The notes below the pieces were generated by a model. That model worked only from the letters and a program-made list of their open reading frames with translations, did not search any database and had not been told where the DNA came from. Source: Streptomyces sp. AC558_RSS880 (GTDB lineage Bacteria; Actinomycetota; Actinomycetes; Streptomycetales; Streptomycetaceae). From it: a DNA stretch of 64,000 bases. Positions 24,172 to 32,970 of this stretch are shown here, one piece after another; position 1 is the stretch's first letter, and each line of letters begins with the position of its first letter. Made by a program: the position numbers and the translations under genes. Location of the stretch: contig NZ_JAGMUJ010000161.1 of NCBI RefSeq assembly GCF_019049255.1, forward strand, positions 310,001-374,000, written 5' to 3'.

Positions 24172-27100
24172 ATGACAACGCCGACGTACCGCCAGGTACC
24201 CGCCCAGGTCGACCTGCCCGCCCTCGAGCACGCGGTGCTCGACTTCTGGCGCGAGCAGAAGATCTTCGCCAAGAGCCTGGAGCAGTCCGAGGGACGCCCC
24301 GAATGGGTGTTCTACGAGGGTCCGCCCACCGCCAACGGCATGCCCGGCGCCCACCACATCGAGGCCCGCGTCTTCAAGGACGTCTTCCCCCGCTTCCGCA
24401 CCATGCGCGGCTACCACGTGGCCCGCAAGGCCGGCTGGGACTGCCACGGCCTCCCGGTGGAGCTGGCCGTCGAGAAGGAGCTCGGCTTCTCCGGCAAGCA
24501 GGACATCGAGGCGTACGGCATCGCCGAGTTCAACGCCAAGTGCCGCGAGTCGGTGACCCGCCACACCGACGCCTTCACCGAGCTGACGACCCGCATGGGC
24601 TACTGGGTCGACCTCGACGACGCCTACCGCACCATGGACCCGGAGTACGTCGAGTCCGTCTGGTGGTCGCTGAAGGAGATCTTCGGCAAGGGCCTGCTGG
24701 TCCAGGACCACCGCGTCGCCCCCTGGTGCCCCCGCTGCGGCACCGGCCTGTCCGACCACGAGCTGGCACAGGGCTACGAGACGGTCGTCGACCCGTCCGT
24801 CTACGTCCGCTTCCCGCTCACCTCAGGACCGCTGGCCGGCGAGGCGGCGCTGGTGGTGTGGACGACCACGCCGTGGACCCTGGTGTCCAACACGGCGGTC
24901 GCCGCCCACCCCGAGGTCACCTACGTCGTCGCCACGAACGGCGAGGAGAAGCTCGTCGTCGCCGAACCGCTGCTCGCCAAGGCCCTCGGCGAGGGCTGGG
25001 AAGCCACCGGCCGGTCCTTCACCGGCGCCGAGATGGAGCGCTGGACGTACCGGCGCCCCTTCGAGCTGGTGGAGTTCCCCGAGCCCGCCCACTACGTGGT
25101 GAACGCCGAGTACGTCACCACCGAGGACGGTACGGGTCTGGTCCACCAGTCCCCCGCCTTCGGTGAGGACGACCTCAAGGTCTGCCGCTCCTACGGCCTG
25201 CCGGTGGTCAACCCGGTCCGCCCCGACGGCACCTTCGAGGAGGACGTCCCCCTGGTCGGCGGCGTCTTCTTCAAGAAGGCCGACGAGAAGCTCACCGCGG
25301 ACCTCGACGAGCGCGGCCTGCTCTTCAAGCACATCCCGTACGAGCACAGCTACCCGCACTGCTGGCGCTGCCACACCGCCCTGCTCTACTACGCGCAGCC
25401 GTCCTGGTACATCCGCACCACGGCCGTCAAGGACCGCCTGCTCCAGGAGAACGAGAAGACCAACTGGTTCCCGGACTCCGTCAAGCACGGCCGGTTCGGC
25501 GACTGGCTGAACAACAACATCGACTGGGCGCTGTCCCGCAACCGCTACTGGGGCACCCCGCTGCCGATCTGGCGCTGCGAGGACGACCACCTCACGGTCG
25601 TCGGCTCCCGCGCGGAGCTGACCGAGCTGACCGGCACCGACCAGTCCGGGCTCGACCCGCACCGCCCCTACATCGACGAGGTCACCTTCGGCTGCCGCCA
25701 CGACGGCTGCGGGAAGACGGCCACGCGCGTGCCGGAGGTCATCGACGCCTGGTACGACTCGGGCTCGATGCCGTTCGCGCAGTGGGGCTACCCGTACAAG
25801 AACAAGGAGCTGTTCGAGAGCCGGTACCCGGCGCAGTTCATCTCCGAGGCCATCGACCAGACCCGCGGCTGGTTCTACACGCTGATGGCGGTCGGCACCC
25901 TGGTCTTCGACAAGTCGTCGTACGAGAACGTCGTCTGCCTCGGTCACATCCTCGCCGAGGACGGCCGCAAGATGTCCAAGCACCTGGGCAACATCCTGCA
26001 GCCGATCCCGCTGATGGACCAGCACGGCGCCGACGCGGTCCGCTGGTTCATGGCGGCCGGCGGTTCCCCGTGGGCGGCCCGCCGGGTGGGCCACGGCACC
26101 ATCCAGGAGGTCGTCCGCAAGACGCTGCTGACGTACTGGAACACGGTCGCCTTCCAGGCCCTGTACGCCCGTACGTCGAACTGGGCGCCGAGTGAGGCCG
26201 ACCCGGCCCCGGCCGACCGCCCGGTCCTGGACCGCTGGCTGCTCTCCGAACTGCACGCGCTCACCGACCAAGTGACCCAGGCGCTGGAGGGCTACGACAC
26301 CCAGCGCGCCGGCAAGCTGCTGTCCGCGTTCGTCGACGACCTGTCGAACTGGTACGTCCGCCGCTCCCGGCGCCGCTTCTGGCAGGGCGACAAGGCCGCG
26401 CTGCGCACGCTGCACGAGGTCGTCGAGACCGTGACGAAGCTCATGGCGCCGCTGACCCCGTTCATCACCGAGCGGGTCTGGCAGGACCTGATCGTCCCGG
26501 TCACCCCGGGCGCCCCGGAGTCGGTGCACCTGTCCTCGTGGCCGGAGGCGGACCTGTCCGCGATCGACCCGGAGCTGTCGAAGCAGATGGTGCTGGTGCG
26601 GCGGCTCGTGGAGCTGGGCCGGGCCACGCGCGCGGAGTCCGGCGTGAAGACCCGCCAGCCGCTGAAGCGCGCGCTGATCGCGGCGGGCGGCTTCGCGGCC
26701 CTCGACCCGGAGCTGCACACGCAGATCACCGAGGAGCTGAACGTCGAGTCCCTGGCGTCCCTGTCCGAGGTGGGCGGCTCGCTGGTGGACACCACGGCGA
26801 AGGCCAACTTCCGCGCGCTGGGCAAGCGGTTCGGCAAGCGGGTCCAGGATGTCGCCAAGGCCGTCGCGAACGCGGACGCGGCGGCGCTGTCCCTGGCGCT
26901 GCGCGAGGGCACGGCCTCGGTGGAGGTCGACGGTGAGACGATCACCCTCGCCCCGGACGAGGTGATCATCACGGAGACCCCGCGCGAGGGCTGGTCCGTG
27001 GCGTCCGACGCCGGTGCCACGGTCGCCCTGGACCTGGAGATCACGGAGGAGCTGCGCCGCGCGGGCCTGGCCCGGGACGCCATCCGCCTGATCCAGGAGG

Positions 27101-27315
27101 CCCGCAAGAACAGCGGCCTGGACGTGGCCGACCGGATCGCCCTGCGCTGGACGGCCACGGAGCCCGCGACGGTCGCCGCGCTGACCGATCACTCCGCCCT
27201 GATCGCGGACGAGGTCCTCGCCACGGACTTCGCCCAGGGCACGGCGGACGACACGTACGGGGACGCCTTCACGGACGAGGGCCTGTCGCTGACGTTCCGC
27301 CTGCGGAAGGCGTAA
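24172..27315 (+). CDS. ileS: Isoleucyl-tRNA synthetase
   Basis: The 1047-residue class I synthetase charges tRNA-Ile. The HIGH-type motif is in PPTANGMPGAHHIEAR near residue 50 and the KMSKS loop in GRKMSKHLGN near residue 600. Between them lies the CP1 editing domain (about 190-400). Cys pairs occur in WCPRCG (about 186) and CWRCH (about 397). The C-terminal anticodon-binding region follows, and the protein ends FRLRKA without the C-terminal zinc ribbon of E. coli-type enzymes. This looks closer to the eukaryote-like IleRS2 type. The ATG at 24172 is fixed by GGAGG 10 nt upstream, inside the T-box sequestrator. The same frame is open upstream but lies in the leader RNA. Confidence 0.97.
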   Translation: MTTPTYRQVPAQVDLPALEHAVLDFWREQKIFAKSLEQSEGRPEWVFYEGPPTANGMPGAHHIEARVFKDVFPRFRTMRGYHVARKAGWDCHGLPVELAVEKELGFSGKQDIEAYGIAEFNAKCRESVTRHTDAFTELTTRMGYWVDLDDAYRTMDPEYVESVWWSLKEIFGKGLLVQDHRVAPWCPRCGTGLSDHELAQGYETVVDPSVYVRFPLTSGPLAGEAALVVWTTTPWTLVSNTAVAAHPEVTYVVATNGEEKLVVAEPLLAKALGEGWEATGRSFTGAEMERWTYRRPFELVEFPEPAHYVVNAEYVTTEDGTGLVHQSPAFGEDDLKVCRSYGLPVVNPVRPDGTFEEDVPLVGGVFFKKADEKLTADLDERGLLFKHIPYEHSYPHCWRCHTALLYYAQPSWYIRTTAVKDRLLQENEKTNWFPDSVKHGRFGDWLNNNIDWALSRNRYWGTPLPIWRCEDDHLTVVGSRAELTELTGTDQSGLDPHRPYIDEVTFGCRHDGCGKTATRVPEVIDAWYDSGSMPFAQWGYPYKNKELFESRYPAQFISEAIDQTRGWFYTLMAVGTLVFDKSSYENVVCLGHILAEDGRKMSKHLGNILQPIPLMDQHGADAVRWFMAAGGSPWAARRVGHGTIQEVVRKTLLTYWNTVAFQALYARTSNWAPSEADPAPADRPVLDRWLLSELHALTDQVTQALEGYDTQRAGKLLSAFVDDLSNWYVRRSRRRFWQGDKAALRTLHEVVETVTKLMAPLTPFITERVWQDLIVPVTPGAPESVHLSSWPEADLSAIDPELSKQMVLVRRLVELGRATRAESGVKTRQPLKRALIAAGGFAALDPELHTQITEELNVESLASLSEVGGSLVDTTAKANFRALGKRFGKRVQDVAKAVANADAAALSLALREGTASVEVDGETITLAPDEVIITETPREGWSVASDAGATVALDLEITEELRRAGLARDAIRLIQEARKNSGLDVADRIALRWTATEPATVAALTDHSALIADEVLATDFAQGTADDTYGDAFTDEGLSLTFRLRKA

Positions 27316-27327
27316 GGCTCCCGGTGA

Positions 27328-27353
27328 GCCCCGCGCCCCCAGGGGCGCGGGGC
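27328..27353 (+). terminator. Terminator directly after ileS
   Basis: GCCCCGCGCCCC (27328-27339) pairs exactly with 27342-27353 around a 2-nt loop, 13 bp after the ileS stop. Confidence 0.65.
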
Positions 27354-27448
27354 CGTGTCGGTACGCGCCTCTGCCGCCGCGCGGGCGCGGCCGGCCACGC
27401 ACCACCCGCGGACGCCGGACGGCATGCCCCTACGGACGGGAAGGCACG

Positions 27449-27510
27449 ACGCGACGCCGAAGGCCCGGCCCACCAAAAAATCTTGGTGGGCCGGGCCTTC
27501 GGCGTTGCGT
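27449..27510. terminator. Very long bidirectional hairpin between ileS and divIVA
   Basis: The arms 27449-27475 and 27484-27510 pair over 27 bp with a single G-U, enclosing an A-rich 8-nt loop (AAAAATCT). It is the strongest hairpin in the window and lies between convergent genes. The A-run gives a U-run only in the loop, so termination would rely on the stem. The remaining 130 bp between 27316 and 27448 show no gene. Confidence 0.8.
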
Positions 27511-27573
27511 GCGTCGGACACCACAGGCAAGCCCGAACAAACACCACAAACCCCGTGCACACACGTGGCACAA

Positions 27574-27609
27574 GGGCGGGCCCCGGGTTCGTGAACCCGG
27601 GGCCCGCCC
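27574..27609 (-). terminator. Terminator downstream of divIVA
   Basis: Bases 27574-27590 and 27593-27609 are exact 17-bp complements around GT; a few inner pairs must open to form the loop. It starts 45 bp beyond the divIVA stop. Confidence 0.75.
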
Positions 27610-27653
27610 TGAACGCTGCCGACTGCTACGCCGTACTCATGGCCGAAGGGCCG

Positions 27654-28874
27654 TCAGTTGTCGTCCTCGTCGATCAGGAAGCCGCGCATCGGCGAGGGAG
27701 CCTGACCCATCGGCGACGGGCCCTGCGGACGCACCGGCGCCATCGGCTGGGTCATCGCCGGCTGCATCTGCTGCTGACCGCCACCGTAGGACGGACCGCC
27801 CTGACCGCCACCCATCGTCTGGTTGCCGCCGTAGGACGGCGCACCGGCACCGGCCGGAGCCATCGAGGGCGCCGGGGACGGCGGCAGCGACGGCGCGGCG
27901 CTCGCGGGCTGGCGCGGCGGGGCGAGCGAGTCGTCCGCCTGCGTCTCCAGCTGGCGCAGCTGCGACTCCAGGTAGGACTTCAGCCGCGTGCGGTACTCGC
28001 GCTCGAAGCCGCGCAGGTCCTCGACCTTGCGCTCCAGCGTGGCGCGGGCGGACTCCAGGGAGCCCATCGCGACGCGGTGCTTCTCCTGCGCGTCCCGCTC
28101 CAGGGCGTCCGCCTTGGCACGGGCGTCCCGCTCGAGGCCCTCGGCACGCGAACGCGCCTCGCCCACGATCTTGTTGGCCTCGGAACGGGCCTCCGCGATC
28201 GCCTGGTCGGCGGTCTGCTGGGCCAGCGACAGGACGCGCGCGGCGCTGTCGCCACCGGGGCCACCCTGACCGGGCATCCCGGGGCCACCCTGGCCGGGCA
28301 TCCCGGGACCGCCCATGGGACCGCCCATCGGGCCACCAGGGCCCATCTGCCCCTGCATCGGGCCCTGCCCCATCGGGCCCTGACCCATCGGGCCGCCCTG
28401 GCCCATCGGCCCGGGACCCTGACCCATCGGCCCGGGACCCTGGCCCATGGGGCCGGGACCCTGCGGGCCGCCCTGTCCGCCGGGGCCGGCGGGCAGCTGA
28501 GGAGCACCGCTCGGCAGCTGGGGCGGACCACCCATGGGGCCACCCATCTGCTGCTGCGGCGGGCCCGATATGCCGGCGGGCACCGGAGCGCCGGGACCTC
28601 GCATGCCCTGCTGGGGCATGCCCTGGGGCGGTCCCTGCTGTTGCTGCTGCTGGTCCTGCGGCTCGGGAGGCTTGCGCATGTTCTGCTGGTTCTGGGCAGC
28701 AGCGCGCGTGGCCGCGGCCAGCTTGGCGCGCAGGTCCTCGTTCTCGCGGAGCAGGCGCGTCAGTTCGGCTTCGACCTCGTCGAGGAAGGCATCGACCTCG
28801 TCCTCGTCATAGCCTTCTCGGAGGCGGACGGTCGTGAACTGCTTGTTCCGCACGTCCTCGGGGGTCAACGGCAT
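27654..28874 (-). CDS. divIVA: DivIVA polar growth determinant
   Basis: The 406-residue coiled-coil protein marks growing hyphal tips and branch sites in Streptomyces, where DivIVA is essential for polar growth. The N-terminal lipid-binding domain reads MPLTPEDVRNKQFTTVRLR and DEDEVDAFLDEVEAEL (1-40). A first coiled coil (to about 70) is followed by a Gln/Pro/Gly/Met-rich linker (about 70-220) with tandem GPGPMGQ repeats. A long second coiled coil (about 215-320) and a disordered Pro/Gly/Gln-rich tail complete it. The long linker is typical of Streptomyces and absent from Bacillus DivIVA. It is the last gene of the dcw run, 52 bp after ylmG. Confidence 0.97.
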   Translation of the reverse strand: MPLTPEDVRNKQFTTVRLREGYDEDEVDAFLDEVEAELTRLLRENEDLRAKLAAATRAAAQNQQNMRKPPEPQDQQQQQQGPPQGMPQQGMRGPGAPVPAGISGPPQQQMGGPMGGPPQLPSGAPQLPAGPGGQGGPQGPGPMGQGPGPMGQGPGPMGQGGPMGQGPMGQGPMQGQMGPGGPMGGPMGGPGMPGQGGPGMPGQGGPGGDSAARVLSLAQQTADQAIAEARSEANKIVGEARSRAEGLERDARAKADALERDAQEKHRVAMGSLESARATLERKVEDLRGFEREYRTRLKSYLESQLRQLETQADDSLAPPRQPASAAPSLPPSPAPSMAPAGAGAPSYGGNQTMGGGQGGPSYGGGQQQMQPAMTQPMAPVRPQGPSPMGQAPSPMRGFLIDEDDN

Positions 28875-28926
28875 CTCTTCACCTCAACGTAGTCATCGGC
28901 AGTCGGCAAGACCGTATCGTCCACAG

Positions 28927-29217
28927 TCACCTCGCGAGATTGCCCACGATCGAGATCAGGATGTAGACGATGATCATCAGGACGAAGAAGGACAGGTCGA
29001 GCGCCACGCCCCCGAGACGCAGCGGCGGGATGACCCGCCGCAGAAGCTTCAGCGGTGGATCGGTGACAGTGTAGGTGGCCTCCAGGACGACCACCATCGC
29101 CTTGCCGGGTTGCCACGAGCGGGCGAACTGGAACACGTAATCCATGACCAAACGGAAGATCAGCACGATGAGGAACACCATCAGCGCGATGTAGATCACC
29201 TGCGCGAACACGCTCAT
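28927..29217 (-). CDS. ylmG: YggT/YlmG-family membrane protein
   Basis: The 96-residue protein has two hydrophobic spans (about 4-26 and 72-94) joined by a loop containing VTDPPLKLLRRVIPPLRLGG, the diagnostic YggT motif. Homologues lie between sepF and divIVA in many Gram-positive bacteria and affect septation or chromosome organisation, but the biochemical role is unknown. I chose ATG 29217 (MSVFAQVIYIAL), which has an AGCAGG upstream; an extension to 29325 would add a non-hydrophobic Arg-rich stretch overlapping sepF. The gap to sepF is 49 bp. Confidence 0.92.
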   Translation of the reverse strand: MSVFAQVIYIALMVFLIVLIFRLVMDYVFQFARSWQPGKAMVVVLEATYTVTDPPLKLLRRVIPPLRLGGVALDLSFFVLMIIVYILISIVGNLAR

Positions 29218-29266
29218 GGCCTGCTTTTCCCTCTCCCCTGTACCGCTCTTCGTCCGGTCCTGCGTC

Positions 29267-29908
29267 TCAGCTCTGGTTGAAGAACCCGCCCTCTGCGATG
29301 CGGGCCTTGTCCTCCGCCGTGACATCGACGTTAGCAGGCGACAACAGGAACACCTTCTGCGTCACCCGCTCAATGCTGCCGTGAAGACCAAACACCAGAC
29401 CGGCCGCAAAGTCGACAAGTCGCTTCGCGTCTGTGTCATCCATCTCAGTCAGATTCATGATCACCGGCGTGCCTTCACGGAAGTGTTCCCCGATGGTACG
29501 GGCCTCGTTGTAGGTCCGGGGGTGAAGTGTGGTGATCCGGTAAGGCTCTCGTTCCGACACGACCTTGGGCATGATCACCGGTGCGTTCTTCTCCAGGCTC
29601 GCGCGTTCTTGTGTGATGGATGCCACGGGCGCGATCCGCGCCGGACGTGGCGATTCCGCGGGGAGCGAAGCGGATCGGGCGATCGGTTCGCGCGGTGCGG
29701 GAGGATGGACGACTCGCACCTCTTCGTCCCTTTGGGGCTGGTGTGAAACATGTGCCTGGTGGGACGGTTCGTGCCGCCGGTGGTCCCGCTCGGGCTCCGG
29801 ATCGAGTTCGGGTTCAAAGTCGTCGTCTGGGTCGAATCCGCGGCCGTCGTACCCATCGTCCTCCACGAGGCCGAGGTAGACCGCCATCTTGCGCATCGCG
29901 CCGGCCAT
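29267..29908 (-). CDS. sepF: SepF, FtsZ membrane anchor
   Basis: The 213-residue protein has an amphipathic N-terminal membrane-targeting helix (MAGAMRKMAVYLGLVEDD). An acidic/Arg-rich disordered linker (about 20-125) follows, then the C-terminal SepF core (about 128-210), with TLHPRTYNEARTIGEHFREG and VIMNLTEMDDTDAKRLVDF. SepF tethers FtsZ to the membrane; actinobacteria lack FtsA, so SepF is the main anchor. ATG 29908 starts exactly at the targeting helix and has CGGAGG upstream, so the longer frame to 29968 is rejected. It sits in the conserved ylmE-sepF-ylmG block. Confidence 0.95.
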   Translation of the reverse strand: MAGAMRKMAVYLGLVEDDGYDGRGFDPDDDFEPELDPEPERDHRRHEPSHQAHVSHQPQRDEEVRVVHPPAPREPIARSASLPAESPRPARIAPVASITQERASLEKNAPVIMPKVVSEREPYRITTLHPRTYNEARTIGEHFREGTPVIMNLTEMDDTDAKRLVDFAAGLVFGLHGSIERVTQKVFLLSPANVDVTAEDKARIAEGGFFNQS

Positions 29909-30037
29909 GCTCCGAGTCCTCCGCTCTGTGGTGGATCCGCTGACGACCGCCGAGTGCCCGCGATCCACTAGGTCTTTACGTCCGCTGTTCGGCGGAACTG
30001 ACCATATTTTCTGCTGTGGTCCGACTTCTTGGCGACG

Positions 30038-30757
30038 TTACCCGAGCCCGGGGCGGACTCCGAGTACCGCACTGCCGACGCGCACATGTGTCGCCCCGGC
30101 GGCCACGGCCTGTTCGAGGTCCGCACTCATCCCTGCCGAGACCATGTTCGCAGTCGGATGGGTCCGGCGCAGGTCGGTCGACAAATCCATCAACCGCTCG
30201 AAGGCCGCCTGTTCGCGTCCCGCGTACTCCCCGGTGAGCGGGGCGACGGTCATCAGCCCGTCGAGCCGCAGCCCCTCGGACCGCGCGACCAGCTCGGCCA
30301 ACTCCGCGATGCCGGCGGGTGCCACGCCTCCGCGCTCCCCCCGGCCGCCCTCACCGGCGTCGAACGCCACCTGGAGGAGGCAGCCGACCTCGCGCCCGGC
30401 CCGCACGGCCTCCTTGGAGAGGGCCGTCACCAGCCGGGAACGGTCGATGGACTGCACGAAATCGGCGTAACCCACCACAGAACGCACCTTGTTGGTCTGA
30501 AGTTGACCGACGAAGTGCCAGGTGAGGGGCAGATCCGCGCATGCGGCCGCCTTGGGGGCGGCGTCCTGGTCCCGGTTCTCGGCGACATGGCGCACCCCGA
30601 GTCCGGACAGGATCCGCACGTCGTCCGCGGGGTAGGTCTTGGTGACCACGATCAGGGTCACCTCGTCGCGCCCGCGTCCGGCGGCGGCGCACGCCGCGGC
30701 GATCCGCTCTTCCACTCTCGCCAGATTCGCGGCGAGTTCGTCCTTACGGTCCGTCAT
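30038..30757 (-). CDS. ylmE: YggS-family pyridoxal-phosphate homeostasis protein
   Basis: The 239-residue protein is a single alanine-racemase-type TIM barrel. The PLP-binding Lys is K40 in VVTKTYPADDV. HFVGQLQTNKV and SIDRSRL follow, and the phosphate-binding loop is MSADLEQAVAAGATHVRVGSAV. These proteins buffer intracellular PLP and are not efficient racemases. In Streptomyces the gene is called ylmE and lies in the division cluster. It starts 6 bp after pgeF. A gap of about 130 bp separates it from sepF. Confidence 0.94.
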   Translation of the reverse strand: MTDRKDELAANLARVEERIAAACAAAGRGRDEVTLIVVTKTYPADDVRILSGLGVRHVAENRDQDAAPKAAACADLPLTWHFVGQLQTNKVRSVVGYADFVQSIDRSRLVTALSKEAVRAGREVGCLLQVAFDAGEGGRGERGGVAPAGIAELAELVARSEGLRLDGLMTVAPLTGEYAGREQAAFERLMDLSTDLRRTHPTANMVSAGMSADLEQAVAAGATHVRVGSAVLGVRPGLG

Positions 30758-30763
30758 GTCCCA

Positions 30764-31492
30764 TCAGTCCAGCCACACGTAGCCCGCGAGCCGCCCGGTG
30801 GTGCGGTCGCGGCGGTACGAGAAGTGATCGTCCGACTCCAGCGTGCACACGGGCGACCGCTCCCGGTCGCGCACCCCGAGCCGTTCGAGCTGAGCGTGCA
30901 CGCCCGCGCCCACGTCGACCGCCGGCGTGCCCCAACTCGTGACGGCGTGCGCCGCCGGCTCGACGGCGGCCACCTCGTCGCGCATCGCCTCCGGCACCTC
31001 GTAGCACCGGCCGCAGACGGCGGGTCCGGTGCGGGCGACGATCCGCGCGGGGTCGGCGCCGAGCCCGGTCATGGCCCGTACGGCGGCGGGGACGATCCCG
31101 GCGATCATGCCGGGCCGGCCCGCGTGGGCCGCGGCCACGACGCCGGCGACCGGGTCGGCGAGCAGCACCGGCACGCAGTCGGCGGTGAGCACCGCGAGGG
31201 CGAGTCCGCGCCGCGCGGTGACGATCGCGTCGACCTCGGGGACCGGGCGCTCGCCCCAGGGTCCGTCGACCACGACCGCGTCGGCCCCGTGCACCTGGTT
31301 CATCCAGACCACCCGGGCCGGATCCACGCCGAGGGACTTGGCGGCCAGTTCGCGGTTGGCGCGTACGGCGCCGGGGTCGTCGCCGACGGCTCCGCCGAGG
31401 TTGAGCTCCTCATACGGAGCGGCGCTCACCCCGCCCCACCGGTCGGTGAAGGCGAAGTGCGCGCCGCTCACGCTCTCGCGCCGTCCTATCAC
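30764..31492 (-). CDS. pgeF: Peptidoglycan editing factor PgeF (YlmD, laccase-like fold)
   Basis: The 242-residue single-domain protein shows the metal-site residues of the DUF152/PgeF family: His in NQVHGAD, Cys in TADCVPVLL and His in AAHAGRPG. PgeF homologues remove misincorporated serine from the UDP-MurNAc peptide stem position in E. coli and related enzymes act on purine nucleosides. The GTG start overlaps the ftsZ TGA by 4 bp (31489-31492), which ties its translation to ftsZ. The context in the dcw cluster fits a wall-precursor proofreading role. Confidence 0.92.
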   Translation of the reverse strand: MIGRRESVSGAHFAFTDRWGGVSAAPYEELNLGGAVGDDPGAVRANRELAAKSLGVDPARVVWMNQVHGADAVVVDGPWGERPVPEVDAIVTARRGLALAVLTADCVPVLLADPVAGVVAAAHAGRPGMIAGIVPAAVRAMTGLGADPARIVARTGPAVCGRCYEVPEAMRDEVAAVEPAAHAVTSWGTPAVDVGAGVHAQLERLGVRDRERSPVCTLESDDHFSYRRDRTTGRLAGYVWLD

Positions 31493-32682
31493 TTCAGGAA
31501 GTCCGGTACGTCCAGTTCCTCGGCCGCGCTGTCGTAGGTCCGCGACGGCGGGACCGGGGGCTGGACGGCCGGGATGTCGCGCACCGGCTCCGGCGCCGGC
31601 GGCTCCGGGTCCTCCTTGGGCGTGACGCTGCCGAGCGAACCGAAGGAGGGACGGCTCTCCGGCTGCCGCGCCGGGGCGGGCTCCTCACGCTTGACCGAGG
31701 AGGAGCCGAGGACGTTGTCCCGCTTGGCCGGCGGCTGGCCGCCGTCGAAGCCGGCCGCGATCACGGTGACCCGGACCTCGTCGCCGAGGGCGTCGTCGAT
31801 CACCGCGCCGAAGATGATGTTGGCCTCGGGGTGGGCGGCCTCGCTGACCAGCTGGGCGGCCTCGTTGATCTCGAACAGGCCGAGGTCGGAACCGCCGGAG
31901 ATGGAGAGCAGCACGCCGCGGGCGCCGTCGATGGAGGCCTCGAGGAGCGGCGAGGAGATGGCCATCTCGGCGGCGGCCACCGCGCGGTCGTCGCCGCGGG
32001 CCGAGCCGATGCCCATGAGGGCCGAGCCCGCCTCGGACATGACCGACTTGACGTCCGCGAAGTCCAGGTTGATCAGACCGGGCGTGGTGATGAGGTCGGT
32101 GATGCCCTGGACACCGGAGAGCAGCACCTGGTCCGCCGACTTGAAGGCGTCGAGGACCGACACCTGGCGGTCCGAGATGGACAGCAGCCGGTCGTTCGGG
32201 ATGACGATGAGGGTGTCGACCTCTTCGCGGAGCTCGGCGATGCCGTCCTCCGCCTGGTTCGCGCGGCGCCGCCCCTCGAAGGTGAACGGGCGCGTGACCA
32301 CGCCGATGGTGAGGGCCCCCAGCGAGCGGGCGATGTTGGCCACGACGGGCGCGCCGCCGGTACCGGTGCCGCCGCCCTCACCGGCCGTCACGAAGACCAT
32401 GTCGGCCCCCTTGAGGACCTCCTCGATCTCCTCGCGGTGGTCCTCCGCGGCCTTGCGGCCGACGGCCGGGTTGGCTCCGGCGCCGAGTCCGCGGGTGAGT
32501 TCACGGCCGACGTCGAGCTTGACGTCGGCGTCGCTCATCAACAGGGCTTGCGCGTCGGTGTTGATGGCGATGAACTCGACGCCCTTGAGACCGACCTCGA
32601 TCATCCGGTTGATGGCATTGACACCACCGCCGCCGACACCGATGACTTTGATGACTGCGAGGTAGTTCTGCGGTGCTGCCAC
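31489..32682 (-). CDS. ftsZ: Cell division protein FtsZ
   Basis: The 397-residue tubulin homologue polymerises with GTP into Z rings, and into ladders of rings in sporulating Streptomyces hyphae. The N-terminal GTPase domain begins at the KVIGVGGGGVNAINRM motif, with the tubulin signature GEGGGTGTGGAP near 100-115 and the T7 catalytic loop in NLDFADVKSVM near 205. After residue 315 comes a Pro/Glu-rich linker, ending in the conserved C-terminal peptide DVPDFLK used by SepF. The GTG start has GAGAGG upstream. The 5' gap to ftsQ carries its own promoters (see separate entry). Confidence 0.98.
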   Translation of the reverse strand: MAAPQNYLAVIKVIGVGGGGVNAINRMIEVGLKGVEFIAINTDAQALLMSDADVKLDVGRELTRGLGAGANPAVGRKAAEDHREEIEEVLKGADMVFVTAGEGGGTGTGGAPVVANIARSLGALTIGVVTRPFTFEGRRRANQAEDGIAELREEVDTLIVIPNDRLLSISDRQVSVLDAFKSADQVLLSGVQGITDLITTPGLINLDFADVKSVMSEAGSALMGIGSARGDDRAVAAAEMAISSPLLEASIDGARGVLLSISGGSDLGLFEINEAAQLVSEAAHPEANIIFGAVIDDALGDEVRVTVIAAGFDGGQPPAKRDNVLGSSSVKREEPAPARQPESRPSFGSLGSVTPKEDPEPPAPEPVRDIPAVQPPVPPSRTYDSAAEELDVPDFLK

Positions 32683-32970
32683 GTCGAAGGCCTCTCGCCT
32701 CGAGTTACGTGTCGCCCGACCGCTGAAGCACTGATGCCCCCGCGATCCGACGACTGATGCCGAATGGGACGGTCCGTAGCGCCGACCCGAACCCTAACGT
32801 TGAAGTTTAGGGTTACCAGTGTGTCCGTTCCCTGGAGTCTTCTGAACAGGACACTAAGTCGACAAGCGGCGCCCGTTCAACGAACACGCCGAACCTCCCG
32901 TTTTTCTTTTCACCCTATGTGATCAGCCGTAGCGCTGCCCAACCAGGGTGCTGGCCTGCGCTGATGTGCG
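32683..32970 (-). promoter_or_regulatory. ftsZ promoter region with an 8-bp inverted repeat and GACAC motifs
   Basis: This 288-bp gap is unusually large for the cluster. It contains AACCCTAA (32790-32797) and its exact complement TTAGGGTT (32807-32814) with a 9-bp spacer. Two GACAC pentamers in opposite orientation lie at 32821-32825 and 32850-32854. GACAC is the reported recognition core of WhiA, which with WhiB activates ftsZ during sporulation in Streptomyces. The lowest-GC stretch of the neighbourhood (about 32880-32925) may hold a promoter. Confidence 0.6.

Noticed and set aside
24823..27405. A long open frame antisense to ileS
   Set aside because: Same cause: a reverse-frame artefact of GC-rich coding, with no recognisable motif.
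28210..28450. Possible CRISPR-like direct repeats
   Set aside because: The repeats lie in frame within divIVA, encode GPGPMGQ units and have no unique spacers of regular length.
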